NCBI RefSeq assembly: GCF_003014615.1
Contig: NZ_PYGI01000011.1
Span: forward strand, 1 to 64,000
Origin: Marinobacterium halophilum
GTDB lineage: Bacteria > Pseudomonadota > Gammaproteobacteria > Pseudomonadales > Balneatricaceae
Direction: 5' to 3'
Length of the DNA stretch: 64,000 nucleotides
Shown here piece by piece: positions 48,269 through 57,255 of this stretch. Below the pieces are notes generated by a model. That model saw only the letters and a list, made by a program, of their open reading frames with translations, was not told where the DNA came from and made no database searches. A program made the position numbers and the translations under genes. Position 1 is the first letter of the stretch; every line of letters begins with the position of its first letter.

Positions 48269-50299
48269 TCAACGGATGCCGGAATGGCGCAGCAGGGCAT
48301 CAACACTGGGCTCGCGACCACGGAAGGCAACAAACAGGTCCATCGGATCACCCGAACCGCCCTGTTCCAGCACCTCCTGACGGAAGGCCAGACCGGTATC
48401 GGTATTGAAGATGCCTTCCTCTTCAAAGCGGGAGAAAGCATCGGCAGACAGCACTTCAGCCCACTTGTAGCTGTAGTAACCCGCTGCATAACCACCGGCA
48501 AAGATATGGCTGAAACCGTGCTGGAAACGGTTTTCTGCCGGCGGACGGATCACCGCCACCTGCTCACGCACCTTGTCCAGCAACGCCTGCACATCGGTCT
48601 GACCCGGTTGGAATTCATGGTGCAGGCGGAAATCAAACAGCGAGAACTCCAGCTGGCGCATCATCATCATGCCGGACTGGAAATGCTTGGCCGCCAGCAT
48701 CTTGTCGAGCAGTGCTTGCGGCAGCGGCTCACCGGTTTGGTGATGACCGGAAATCAGCGCCAACGCTTCCGGTTCCCAGCACCAGTTCTCCATGAACTGG
48801 CTGGGCAGCTCTACCGCATCCCAGGCCACACCATTGATGCCACTGATATCTGCCTCTTCCATACGTGTCAGCATGTGATGCAGACCATGGCCGAACTCAT
48901 GGAACAGGGTGGTGACCTCATCATGGGTCAGCAGCGCCGGCTGGCCAGGCAGGGGCGGGGTGAAGTTGCACACCAGATAGGCGACCGGCAACTGCAGTTC
49001 AGCCTCACTCAGGCGGCGACGCACGCGACAGTCATCCATCCAGGCACCGCCACGCTTGCCGCTGCGCGCGAAGGGGTCGAGGTAACAGTAGGCAAAAGTC
49101 TCGCCGTCACGCTTGAGCGCGAACAGGCGCGCATCCGAGTGCCAGCTGTCAAAACCCTGTTGCTCTTCCACGTGCAGATCGAACAGGCGACCGGCGATGC
49201 TGAACATGCCATCCAGTACCTTGGGCAACGGGAAATAGGGACGCAGCTCCTGCTGAGAAATATCAAATGTGGCCTGCTTCAGTTTTTCACCATAATAGGT
49301 GACATCCCAGGCCTGCAGTTCATCAATACCATCCTGTTCGCGGGCAAAGGCCTGCAGAGCAGCCACTTCCTGTTCCGCTACCGGACGGGTTTCACTGGCC
49401 AGGTCTTCAAGGAAACTGACAACCTGCTGCGGCGACTGCGCCATCTTGGTGGCCAGCGAATAATCGGCGTAGGTTGCAAAGCCCAGCAGCTGTGCCAATT
49501 CGTGACGCAGTGCCAGAATTTCGTTCATCACCTCGGAGTTGTCCCATTCGCCCGCTTTCGGCCCCTGGTCGGACGCACGGGTACTGAAGGCACGGTACAA
49601 CTCTTCGCGCAGGGCACGGTTGTCGGCAAAGGCCATCACCGCGTAATAGGCAGGGAAATCCAGCGTGATCACCCAGCCGTCTACATCCTTGGCCTTGGCC
49701 GCTTCCTTGGCCGCCGCGATGGCATGTTCCGGCAGACCGGACAGCTCAGCCTCGGTGCTGACCTCTTTCCACCAGCCCTGAGTTGCATCGAGTACGTTCT
49801 CGGAGAATTTCGTCGTCAGCTCGGACAGGCGCTGCTGCAGCTCGGCATAACGTTTCTGTTCGGCTTCCGGCAAGGCGATACCGGACAGGCGAAAAGCACG
49901 CAGGGCGTTGTCGACCACCTTGCGCCGTGCCGATGTCAGCTGCGTGTAGTCATCACTGCCCGCCAGCGTCTCGAACGCCTGAAACAGACCCTGATGCTGG
50001 CCCAGTTCGGTCCAGTATTCGGACAGTTTTGGCAGACACGCATTGTACGCCTCGCGCCAGGCATCGGAATTCATCACCGCATTGAGATGGGAGACCGGTG
50101 ACCAGGCCTGTGCCAATTCATCATTGAGCTGTTCCAGCTCGGCGACCAGCGCCCAGCCACTGACCGCAGCATCGGCAGTCAACGCAGCGATACGGGCACG
50201 GTTGCGTGCCAGCAGTTCGTCGATGGCGGGCTCGGCATGCTCCGGCAAAATACGGCTGAACGGCGGCAGCAGGTGGCGTTCGAGCAGGGGGTTGGGCAT
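48269..50299 (-). CDS. prlC: Oligopeptidase A
   Basis: A cytosolic M3-family zinc metallopeptidase that degrades short peptides, including signal-peptide fragments. The 676-residue protein has the HExxH zinc site in TLFHEFGHGLHHML, the downstream Glu in INGVAWDAVELPSQF and the C-terminal FSHIFAGGYAAGYYSYKWAEVL. Length fits OpdA. GGAGAG precedes the ATG. It heads prlC-yheV-tag and is divergent from the carbonic anhydrase gene. Confidence 0.96.
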   Translation of the reverse strand: MPNPLLERHLLPPFSRILPEHAEPAIDELLARNRARIAALTADAAVSGWALVAELEQLNDELAQAWSPVSHLNAVMNSDAWREAYNACLPKLSEYWTELGQHQGLFQAFETLAGSDDYTQLTSARRKVVDNALRAFRLSGIALPEAEQKRYAELQQRLSELTTKFSENVLDATQGWWKEVSTEAELSGLPEHAIAAAKEAAKAKDVDGWVITLDFPAYYAVMAFADNRALREELYRAFSTRASDQGPKAGEWDNSEVMNEILALRHELAQLLGFATYADYSLATKMAQSPQQVVSFLEDLASETRPVAEQEVAALQAFAREQDGIDELQAWDVTYYGEKLKQATFDISQQELRPYFPLPKVLDGMFSIAGRLFDLHVEEQQGFDSWHSDARLFALKRDGETFAYCYLDPFARSGKRGGAWMDDCRVRRRLSEAELQLPVAYLVCNFTPPLPGQPALLTHDEVTTLFHEFGHGLHHMLTRMEEADISGINGVAWDAVELPSQFMENWCWEPEALALISGHHQTGEPLPQALLDKMLAAKHFQSGMMMMRQLEFSLFDFRLHHEFQPGQTDVQALLDKVREQVAVIRPPAENRFQHGFSHIFAGGYAAGYYSYKWAEVLSADAFSRFEEEGIFNTDTGLAFRQEVLEQGGSGDPMDLFVAFRGREPSVDALLRHSGIR

Positions 50300-50399
50300 C
50301 GGTTCTCTCCATCAAGGGTCGGCATTGCAGGGTCAACACTTCAATTATTATACAATGGGGTCCGGCAAACGTTATTTCAATCAGAACAAGGAGACCGTC

Positions 50400-50945
50400 A
50401 TGAATGTGCGTACCTATCAGGGGATGACCCCCATACTGGCCGAGAATGTCTTTGTCGATCCGAGCGCCGTGGTACTGGGCGATGTAGAGATCGGCGAACA
50501 CAGTTCTGTCTGGCCGATGACGGTCATCCGCGGCGACATGCACCACATCCGCATCGGCCGCTACTCCAGCATGCAGGACGGCGCAGTACTGCACATCACC
50601 CATGCCGGCCCCTACAACCCGGATGGCTTCCCACTGATCATCGGCGATCACGTTACCGTAGGCCATCAGGCGATGCTGCACGGCTGTACTCTTGGCAGCC
50701 GCATTCTGGTTGGTATGGGTGCCATGATCATGGACGGTGCCATAGTGGAAGATGAGGTCATCATCGGTGCCGGCAGCCTGGTACCGCCGGGCAAAACACT
50801 GAAAAGCGGCTATCTCTATGTCGGCCGCCCGGCAAAACCGCAGCGCGAATTGACGCAGAAAGAAAAGGAATTCTTCACCTATACCGCAGAGAACTACGCT
50901 CGCCTGGCCGGTAAGCATAATGCCGAGACTTGGGCACAACGCTAA
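50400..50945 (+). CDS. Gamma-carbonic anhydrase-like protein (YrdA)
   Basis: A 181-residue left-handed beta-helix with hexapeptide repeats. Metal ligands: His in DMHHIRIG, then His residues in VTVGHQAMLHGC; RGDMHHIRIG matches the YrdA/PaaY group. Activity is inferred from the family. The ATG at 50400 follows AAGGAGA. A longer open frame upstream overlaps prlC and is not real. Confidence 0.92.
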   Translation: MNVRTYQGMTPILAENVFVDPSAVVLGDVEIGEHSSVWPMTVIRGDMHHIRIGRYSSMQDGAVLHITHAGPYNPDGFPLIIGDHVTVGHQAMLHGCTLGSRILVGMGAMIMDGAIVEDEVIIGAGSLVPPGKTLKSGYLYVGRPAKPQRELTQKEKEFFTYTAENYARLAGKHNAETWAQR

Positions 50946-50965
50946 AACCGTGCACCTGAATACTC

Positions 50966-50987
50966 GCCGGCCTTGTGCCGGCTTTTT
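50966..50987 (+). terminator. Terminator after the carbonic anhydrase gene
   Basis: GCCGGC stem (50966-50971 with 50977-50982), CTTGT loop and five T. Confidence 0.88.
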
Positions 50988-51011
50988 GCTTACGACTCAA
51001 ATAACACTATT

Positions 51012-51030
51012 GATAACGATTTGCATTTAG
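51012..51030. promoter_or_regulatory. Fur-like box before the imelysin operon
   Basis: GATAACGATTTGCATTTAG matches about 12 of 19 positions of the Fur consensus and lies 41 bases before the first imelysin gene. Predicts iron repression of the operon. Confidence 0.65.
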
Positions 51031-51070
51031 TTTAATTTAGTCAGCACCTCAACCCACCCAGGGAGCTGTC

Positions 51071-52384
51071 ATGTCACTGAAACGCCTTCTGCTGCCCGCC
51101 GCCATTGCCGCTGCGGTCTTGACCCCGTTCACACCCGTTGCCATCAGCCAGGCTGTTGCGGCACCGCAGGCTGTCATTGCTCAAGCCACCGGCGTGAACC
51201 AGCACTACGCCGATATTGCCGAAGCCGTTTTCGCTGACTCTCTGACGGCAGCCCTGCAGTTGCAGCAGGCGATCGAGACTTTGCTGGCCACACCCTCTGA
51301 CGCCACCCTGACCGCCGCACGCGAAGCCTGGGTAGCCGCACGTGTCCCCTACCAGCAGTCCGAGGTGTTCCGTTTCGGCAATGCCATCGTTGACGACTGG
51401 GAAGGCAAGGTAAACGCCTGGCCGCTGGATGAAGGGCTGATCGACTACGTTGATGGTGACCGCTACGGCAGCGAGTCCGACATCAACCGCTGGTACAGTG
51501 CCAATATCATTGCCAACCCGGTACTGAACATTGGCGGCCAGCAAGTCGATGCGTCGACCATCAACACCACCCTGCTGGCCGAAACCCTGCACGAGATCGA
51601 CGGTGTCGAAGCCAACGTAGCTACCGGCTATCACGCCATCGAGTTTCTGCTCTGGGGGCAGGATCTGAACGGCACCCGGCCAGGAGCCGGCGAACGCCCG
51701 GCCACCGATTTTGATACCGAAAACTGCAGCAACGGCCACTGCGAACGCCGCCGCGATTACCTGCGCGCCGCAACAGCACTGCTGGTCAACGACCTGACCG
51801 AGATGGCCAACAACTGGAAGCCGGGCGGGCCGGCCCGGCAGCAGCTAGCCGCCAAGGGTGAGCTCGGTGCATTGGCCACCATCACCACCGGCATGGGCAG
51901 CCTGTCCTACGGTGAACTGGCCGGTGAACGCACCAAATTGGGCCTGATGCTGCACGACCCGGAAGAGGAGCACGACTGCTTCTCCGACAACACCCACTGG
52001 TCACACTTCCATGACGCACTGGGCATTCGCAACGCCTACCTGGGCGAGTACAGCCGCATCGATGGCAGCCAGCTGACAGGCCCGTCGCTGTCCTCACTGG
52101 CCAAGGCCACCAACCCGGCACTGGACCAGAAGATGCGCGACCATCTGAATACCACCCAGGCTGCCGCCCAGGCGATGGTCGATGCGGCTGCCAAGGGTGA
52201 AACCTTTGATGTACTGATCGCGGCCGGCAACACCGAAGGCAACGCCAAGGTACAGGCCTTCGTCGATGCCCTGACCGCACAGACTCAGGTCCTCGAAGAG
52301 GTCATGACCACGCTGGGCATCGCGGATGTGGAACTGGAAGGTTCCGACAGCCTGGACAACCCGTCGGCCGTGCTCGGCGGCTGA
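51071..52384 (+). CDS. Imelysin-family protein (IrpA-like)
   Basis: A 437-residue exported protein (signal peptide about 1-31, ending AVAAPQ) of the imelysin/peptidase M75 family. The GxHxxE motif is present as GYHAIEFLLWGQD near residue 187, along with ARVPYQQSEVFRFG and DCFSDNTHWSHFHDALG. Imelysins are iron-regulated proteins, more likely involved in iron binding or uptake than proteolysis. First gene of the locus; GGGAG precedes its ATG. A second imelysin lies two genes on. Confidence 0.93.
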   Translation: MSLKRLLLPAAIAAAVLTPFTPVAISQAVAAPQAVIAQATGVNQHYADIAEAVFADSLTAALQLQQAIETLLATPSDATLTAAREAWVAARVPYQQSEVFRFGNAIVDDWEGKVNAWPLDEGLIDYVDGDRYGSESDINRWYSANIIANPVLNIGGQQVDASTINTTLLAETLHEIDGVEANVATGYHAIEFLLWGQDLNGTRPGAGERPATDFDTENCSNGHCERRRDYLRAATALLVNDLTEMANNWKPGGPARQQLAAKGELGALATITTGMGSLSYGELAGERTKLGLMLHDPEEEHDCFSDNTHWSHFHDALGIRNAYLGEYSRIDGSQLTGPSLSSLAKATNPALDQKMRDHLNTTQAAAQAMVDAAAKGETFDVLIAAGNTEGNAKVQAFVDALTAQTQVLEEVMTTLGIADVELEGSDSLDNPSAVLGG

Positions 52385-52391
52385 AATCTCA

Positions 52392-53825
52392 ATGGCCCGT
52401 TGTCCACTCCGTATGCCCGGCTGGAGCCGCCTGTGGCTGGCACTGTCGCTGACAGCGAGCATCCCGCCGGCCGCCACGGCAGTGGCGGGGGAACCGGACC
52501 GGGCAACTCCCGGCACCTCTTTTTCCGCGACCGAGCGCAAGGCGTTCATGCAGCCGAGCGATGGTTTGCCCTTCGAGCAGCGCATGACCTTTGTGCTGGG
52601 CCGCGCCATTTTTGAAAAGCTCTGGGTATCGTCACCGTCGTCCACCACGGCAAGCGATGGCCTGGGTCCGCTGTACAACGCCCGTTCCTGCCTGCAGTGC
52701 CACCGCAACAACGGTCGTGGCCTGCCACCAGACGCGCAGGGCAGCACCAACCGCAACGGCATTCTGCTCCGTCTGGGCGTGCCGGGTGCAGGCCACGCCA
52801 GCGCACAAGGCGTCACCCCGGAACCAACCTATGGCACCCAGCTACAAACCTTCGCCACGTCCGGCCTAGCGGCTGAAGCACAGCTCCGCCTGACCTACCG
52901 CACGCATACCGTCGCACTCAGCGGCGGCGAGCAAGCAGAACTGCGCCAGCCGGTCTATCAACTGGTCAACCCTGCCTATGGCGCACTGCATCCGCAGACT
53001 CGGCTGTCGCCACGACTGGCTCCGGCCATGATCGGGCTGGGATTGCTGGAGTTGATTCCCGAGGCCGACATTCTGCGTCGTGAAGATGCGGATGACCGCA
53101 ATGGCGACGGCATCTCCGGTCGTGCCAATCGGGTTTACCACCCCGACCATGATCAGCCTCAGCTGGGCCGGTTCGGCTGGAAAGCAGGGCAGCCCGACCT
53201 GCGCCTGCAGAACGCCAGTGCGCTGAATACCGATATCGGCATTTCCAACCCTGACTACCCACGCCCGAGCGGTGACTGCACCTCGGCACAGCCTGCCTGC
53301 CTGAACGCTCCCAACGGCAACACGGCCGCTCAGGGTGGCCTTGAAGCTTCCGCCGAGATGATGGCGGTACTGCTGTTCTACACACAGCATCTGGCGGTTC
53401 CACCACGGCGTAACGTCCAGCATCCCGAAGTGAAGGCAGGGGAGCGGTTGTTCAATGAGACCGGTTGCAGCCAGTGCCACACGCCCACCCAGCGCACCGG
53501 TCCCGATCCTGACCGTCCGGCACTGAGCAACCGGTCAATCCAGCCCTATACCGACCTGCTGCTGCATGATATGGGCGCAGGCCTGGCCGACCACCGCCCC
53601 GAGTTTGCCGCCAATGGCCGTGAATGGCGCACTCCGCCGCTCTGGGGATTGGGCCGCCACCAGGCGGTCAGCGGTGAGCGCGCCCTGCTGCATGACGGCC
53701 GTGCTCGCACCCTGACTGAAGCAATTCTATGGCACGGCGGTGAAGCCGGGAACGCACGCGAACAGTTCCGTCAACTGGCCCCCGAACAACGCAACCAACT
53801 GATCCTGTTTCTGGAGTCTCTCTGA
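52392..53825 (+). CDS. Di-haem oxidoreductase (DUF1111, DHOR family)
   Basis: A 477-residue exported protein (signal to about residue 33) with two haem c motifs: CLQCHRN near 100 and CSQCHTPT near 359. Conserved features include FGWKAGQPDLRLQNA and a C-terminal RTPPLWGLG-like segment (WRTPPLWGLGRH). This DHOR group is peroxidase-like and habitually lies between imelysin genes; the substrate is unknown. Start at 52392, 7 bases after the first imelysin. Confidence 0.92.
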   Translation: MARCPLRMPGWSRLWLALSLTASIPPAATAVAGEPDRATPGTSFSATERKAFMQPSDGLPFEQRMTFVLGRAIFEKLWVSSPSSTTASDGLGPLYNARSCLQCHRNNGRGLPPDAQGSTNRNGILLRLGVPGAGHASAQGVTPEPTYGTQLQTFATSGLAAEAQLRLTYRTHTVALSGGEQAELRQPVYQLVNPAYGALHPQTRLSPRLAPAMIGLGLLELIPEADILRREDADDRNGDGISGRANRVYHPDHDQPQLGRFGWKAGQPDLRLQNASALNTDIGISNPDYPRPSGDCTSAQPACLNAPNGNTAAQGGLEASAEMMAVLLFYTQHLAVPPRRNVQHPEVKAGERLFNETGCSQCHTPTQRTGPDPDRPALSNRSIQPYTDLLLHDMGAGLADHRPEFAANGREWRTPPLWGLGRHQAVSGERALLHDGRARTLTEAILWHGGEAGNAREQFRQLAPEQRNQLILFLESL

Positions 53826-54901
53826 TGCAATCAAACCCTACCCGCATGTGGCCGCTCTGGCTGCTCGCCAGTGCATTGATCCTGATGGCGGGCATGGTCC
53901 ACGCCGCCGGGCCGGCACCGGACTGGTCGACCTTCAATCATCAGGCCGTACAGCAACATATCCTGCCACGCTATGCACAACTGGACAGCAGCACCGCCAG
54001 GCTGGCCGCCAGCACCGAAGCCCTGTGTCAGGCCCCCTCCATCGACACGCTGGAACAGGCGCGTCGCGACTGGCATGACGCCATGCAGGCCTGGCAGGGC
54101 ATTCAGCATGTGCAGTTTGGCCCGGTGCAGTTTCTGATGCGCAGTTTCGGCCTGCAGTTCTGGCCCGACCGCAAGAACATCGGTGCCCGCCAGCTGCGCC
54201 AGGCACTGACCTCAGAACAGCCCTATGATGCCGAATTTTTCCGGCAGGCCAGCGTCTCCATTCAAGGTTTTCCCGCGCTGGAGCGCCTGCTGTTCGCCGA
54301 TGACGCACTGGAGCACCTGCAACGCGGTCGTCATTGTGAACTGACCCGCACCATTGCAGGCCATGTGGCGCAGATGAGCCACGCCATCCACAGTGAGTGG
54401 CAGGCACAGGCCAGTGGCGAGTTTATCGCCGACCAGGATACCGACATTGCCGCTGAACTGGCGGTCGAGCTGATGGCTTCGCTGGTGGAGCCGATTGAAG
54501 CGGTGCGCGACAGCAAACTGCTCAAACCGATGGGGGACACGGCTGCGGCGGCCAGACCCAAATTGCTGGAAAGCTACCGCAGCGGCAGCTCGCTGGCCAA
54601 CATCCGCAGCAACCTGGCCGCCCTGGATACGCTTTATCAAGGCACCGAACCGAGCGTGGATGACCTGCTGCAGCAGGCCGGTGCCGCTGAACTGGCAGAA
54701 GCGATCCGCACCCGTTTTGCCACGATCCAGCACAAGCTGAGCCAAATCGACATACCGTTAAGCACCGCGATCACCCAACCGGACACACATGCTGAACTGA
54801 TGGCAATCACCACCCAACTCAAGCAGCTGAGTGAACAGCTGGACAGCGCCATGGACGTACTCGGCATCCAACTGGGGTTCAACAGCCGTGATGGAGACTG
54901 A
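53825..54901 (+). CDS. Second imelysin-family protein
   Basis: A 358-residue exported protein (signal ending MVHAAGP). An imelysin fold in which the GxHxxE site is changed to GFPALERLLF (near 155-165), the IPD form usual for the second member of these operons. Other motifs: RRDWHDAMQAWQGIQHVQFGP and ARPKLLESYRSGSSL. Its ATG shares a base with the DHOR stop (TGATG). Probably periplasmic, working with the first imelysin and DHOR. Confidence 0.9.
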   Translation: MQSNPTRMWPLWLLASALILMAGMVHAAGPAPDWSTFNHQAVQQHILPRYAQLDSSTARLAASTEALCQAPSIDTLEQARRDWHDAMQAWQGIQHVQFGPVQFLMRSFGLQFWPDRKNIGARQLRQALTSEQPYDAEFFRQASVSIQGFPALERLLFADDALEHLQRGRHCELTRTIAGHVAQMSHAIHSEWQAQASGEFIADQDTDIAAELAVELMASLVEPIEAVRDSKLLKPMGDTAAAARPKLLESYRSGSSLANIRSNLAALDTLYQGTEPSVDDLLQQAGAAELAEAIRTRFATIQHKLSQIDIPLSTAITQPDTHAELMAITTQLKQLSEQLDSAMDVLGIQLGFNSRDGD

Positions 54902-56006
54902 TCGCCGCCGCTTTCTCGGCCTGCTGGCCGCTGGCCTGCTGTTGCCCGCCACCCGAGTATTGGCCACCGACCACACCCATAACCTGCTGGTCAGTGCTGC
55001 CAGCGACCGCCACCAGCACTGGTTGCTGGTGACCGATGTCGAGGGTCAGACCCGCCTGCGCCACCCGCTGCCCGAACGTGCCCACCATGTAGAGCTGCAC
55101 CCTCAGCAGCCCTGGGCAGCCGCCGTGGCACGCCGCCCGGGCCGTTTCATCGAAGTGGTCGACTATACAAGCGGGCAGCAGGTCAAACGGATCGACGCCG
55201 GTGACGGCCACCATTTTTATGGCCATGCCCTGTTTACGCCGGATGGACGCTGGCTGGTCAGTACCGAGAATGAGGTGGCCAGCGGGCAAGGGCAGGTCGT
55301 CATCCGTGATGTAAACAACCACTTCGCCCAGGCAAGCCGCATACCGAGCTTTGGGGTCGGACCGCATGAGTTGTTATTGAATGGCGGCGAAGTGATTGTC
55401 GCCAACGGCGGCATCCTGACCCGCCCGGACCGGGGCCGTGAGAAGCTCAACCTGGACAGCATGCAACCCTCACTGGCCTACATCGACCTCAAGTCCGGAA
55501 CGCTGCTGGAGCAGGTCAACATGACTGCCGAAAATCATCAACTCAGCATCCGCCACATCGACCGCAACGCTGAGGGAACAGTAGTGATTGCCCTGCAATC
55601 GCAGGGGCCTGTCGACGCCAACAAACCATTGGTCGCGCTGCATCGGCGTGGCAAGCCGCTGAAACTGCTGCGCGCACCGGAGCCGATCAACAACCAGATG
55701 GAACAGTACGCCGGCAGTGCCCGCATCGACCGCTCCGGCACGATCGCCGCAATCTCCGCTCCACGCGGCAACCTGATTACCTTCTGGGATATCAAGCAGG
55801 ACCGCTTTCTCACCGCCATGCGCTGCCGCGACGGCTGCGGCCTTGCCGCCACGGACCGGGCCGGGGAGTTTCTGGTCAGCTCAGGCATCGGCCATCTGTA
55901 TCGCATGCGGCCGCAGGACGGGCTACGTGAACGCCTGCCTCTGGACCCGCTGGCCGCCCGTCTGGCCTGGGACAACCATCTGAATATGCGCTTCGGCCCG
56001 GTATAG
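54891..56006 (+). CDS. Tat-exported DUF1513 protein
   Basis: A 371-residue protein with a twin-arginine signal (DRRRFLGLLAAGLLLPA), so it should be exported folded by TatABC. The mature part is a beta-propeller: HHVELHPQQPWAAAVARRPGRFIEVVDY, GHALFTPDGRWLVSTEN, FGVGPHELLLNGGEVIVANGG. DUF1513 accompanies imelysin/DHOR operons. Function unknown. Overlaps the second imelysin by 11 bases. Confidence 0.9.
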   Translation: METDRRRFLGLLAAGLLLPATRVLATDHTHNLLVSAASDRHQHWLLVTDVEGQTRLRHPLPERAHHVELHPQQPWAAAVARRPGRFIEVVDYTSGQQVKRIDAGDGHHFYGHALFTPDGRWLVSTENEVASGQGQVVIRDVNNHFAQASRIPSFGVGPHELLLNGGEVIVANGGILTRPDRGREKLNLDSMQPSLAYIDLKSGTLLEQVNMTAENHQLSIRHIDRNAEGTVVIALQSQGPVDANKPLVALHRRGKPLKLLRAPEPINNQMEQYAGSARIDRSGTIAAISAPRGNLITFWDIKQDRFLTAMRCRDGCGLAATDRAGEFLVSSGIGHLYRMRPQDGLRERLPLDPLAARLAWDNHLNMRFGPV

Positions 56007-56008
56007 GC

Positions 56009-57115
56009 ATGCGGGCAATATACTGGCTGGCGATTTCCACCCTGGGCCTGTGCGGGGAGCTCCCAGCTCAGGCAGCTGCTTTCTCCGCAGACGTTTATCG
56101 GCAGCCCCAACAGCGTTGGCCAGAGGCGGTCATCCATAAGGAAGCAGGCCCGGTATCTGAGCTGGCCCCTTTGCCTGAACTACCACCGGCTATATGGCAC
56201 ACAGAAGCCACCGAAACACTGGGCCGGCAGTTGTTTTTCGACCCTCGGCTGTCCGGCTCCGGTCAGATTGCCTGCGCCAGCTGCCATGACCCGGATTTAG
56301 GCTGGGCCGACGGTCGACGTTTTGCCTTTGGCCACAACCGTCAGGCAGGCAATCGCAATAGTATGAGCATTCTCAATGCCGCCTGGTTTGACCAACTGTT
56401 CTGGGATGGCCGTGCCAACGGATTACTCGCCCAGGCACTACAGCCAATTACTAACCCCATAGAGATGAACGCCGAGCTGGAGCAGGTACTGGCCAAGCTC
56501 AATCGCATTCCGGGTTACCGCACCTCTTTTGCTGAAGCTTTCGGACCTGGGCCCATTGATGCCGACCAGCTGGCCAAGGCACTGGCTGCATTTGAGCGCC
56601 GTATCGTTTCCCGCCCTAATCGTTTAGACCGTTTCATTTCCGGGCAATACAACGCCTTGGATGACCGAGAAATTTTCGGTCTCCACCTCTACCGTACCAA
56701 AGCTGGCTGCCTCAACTGCCACAGCGGTGCCTTGTACTCGGACCGCCGGTTTCACCACACAGGTTTGAGCTACTACGGCCGTCAATATCAGGACAGCGGC
56801 CGCGAGCAAGCCACGGGCAGGGCAGAGGACCGAGGCAAGTTCCGCACGCCCAGCTTACGTGACCTGGCCTACACATCCCCATGGATGCACAATGGGTTCT
56901 TTCCCAATTTGCGCGGTATTCTCAATATGTACAATGCCGGCATGATCGGCAATAGCCAATTGCATCCGGAATTGCCACCCCTATCGCCACTGATTCAGCC
57001 CCTACAGCTCACCCCCTCTGAACTTGAGGCGCTTGAAGCCTTTTTACACACTCTGAGCCAGAGCCCGATTGTCGTACGGTCGCCCATTCTGCCAAAGAGC
57101 CCACCCAAGAACTGA
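56009..57115 (+). CDS. Cytochrome c peroxidase/MauG-family di-haem protein
   Basis: A 368-residue exported protein (signal about 1-22) with two haem c motifs: CASCHDPDLGWADGR near 91 and CLNCHSGALYSD near 235. Family patterns include LGRQLFFDPRLSGSGQIACASCH, LFWDGRANGL and FRTPSLRDLAYTSPWMHNGFFPNL. It belongs to the CCP/MauG superfamily; hydrogen peroxide reduction or oxidation of a protein or metal partner are both possible. It lies 2 bases after the DUF1513 gene, ahead of the TonB receptor, and so extends the usual imelysin set. Confidence 0.9.
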   Translation: MRAIYWLAISTLGLCGELPAQAAAFSADVYRQPQQRWPEAVIHKEAGPVSELAPLPELPPAIWHTEATETLGRQLFFDPRLSGSGQIACASCHDPDLGWADGRRFAFGHNRQAGNRNSMSILNAAWFDQLFWDGRANGLLAQALQPITNPIEMNAELEQVLAKLNRIPGYRTSFAEAFGPGPIDADQLAKALAAFERRIVSRPNRLDRFISGQYNALDDREIFGLHLYRTKAGCLNCHSGALYSDRRFHHTGLSYYGRQYQDSGREQATGRAEDRGKFRTPSLRDLAYTSPWMHNGFFPNLRGILNMYNAGMIGNSQLHPELPPLSPLIQPLQLTPSELEALEAFLHTLSQSPIVVRSPILPKSPPKN

Positions 57116-57155
57116 ATGATACAGACGGTATAATCAGAACCATAAAAACACAAAT

Positions 57156-57174
57156 GGAAATGATTCTCGAAATC
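57156..57174. promoter_or_regulatory. Fur-like box before the TonB-dependent receptor
   Basis: GGAAATGATTCTCGAAATC matches about 12 of 19 positions of the Fur consensus, in the 140-base gap before the receptor gene. Confidence 0.65.
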
Positions 57175-57255
57175 AGTTAGATTGGCTTTAGTGGCTTGTT
57201 AAATACTATCCCTGACGACTGGCCACTCTATCAACCTGCTTGCAAAGGAAGTTCC

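Noticed and set aside
48284-50101. 605-codon open frame opposite prlC
   Set aside because: It is the antisense of a securely identified gene in GC-rich DNA; no motif and no independent start signals.
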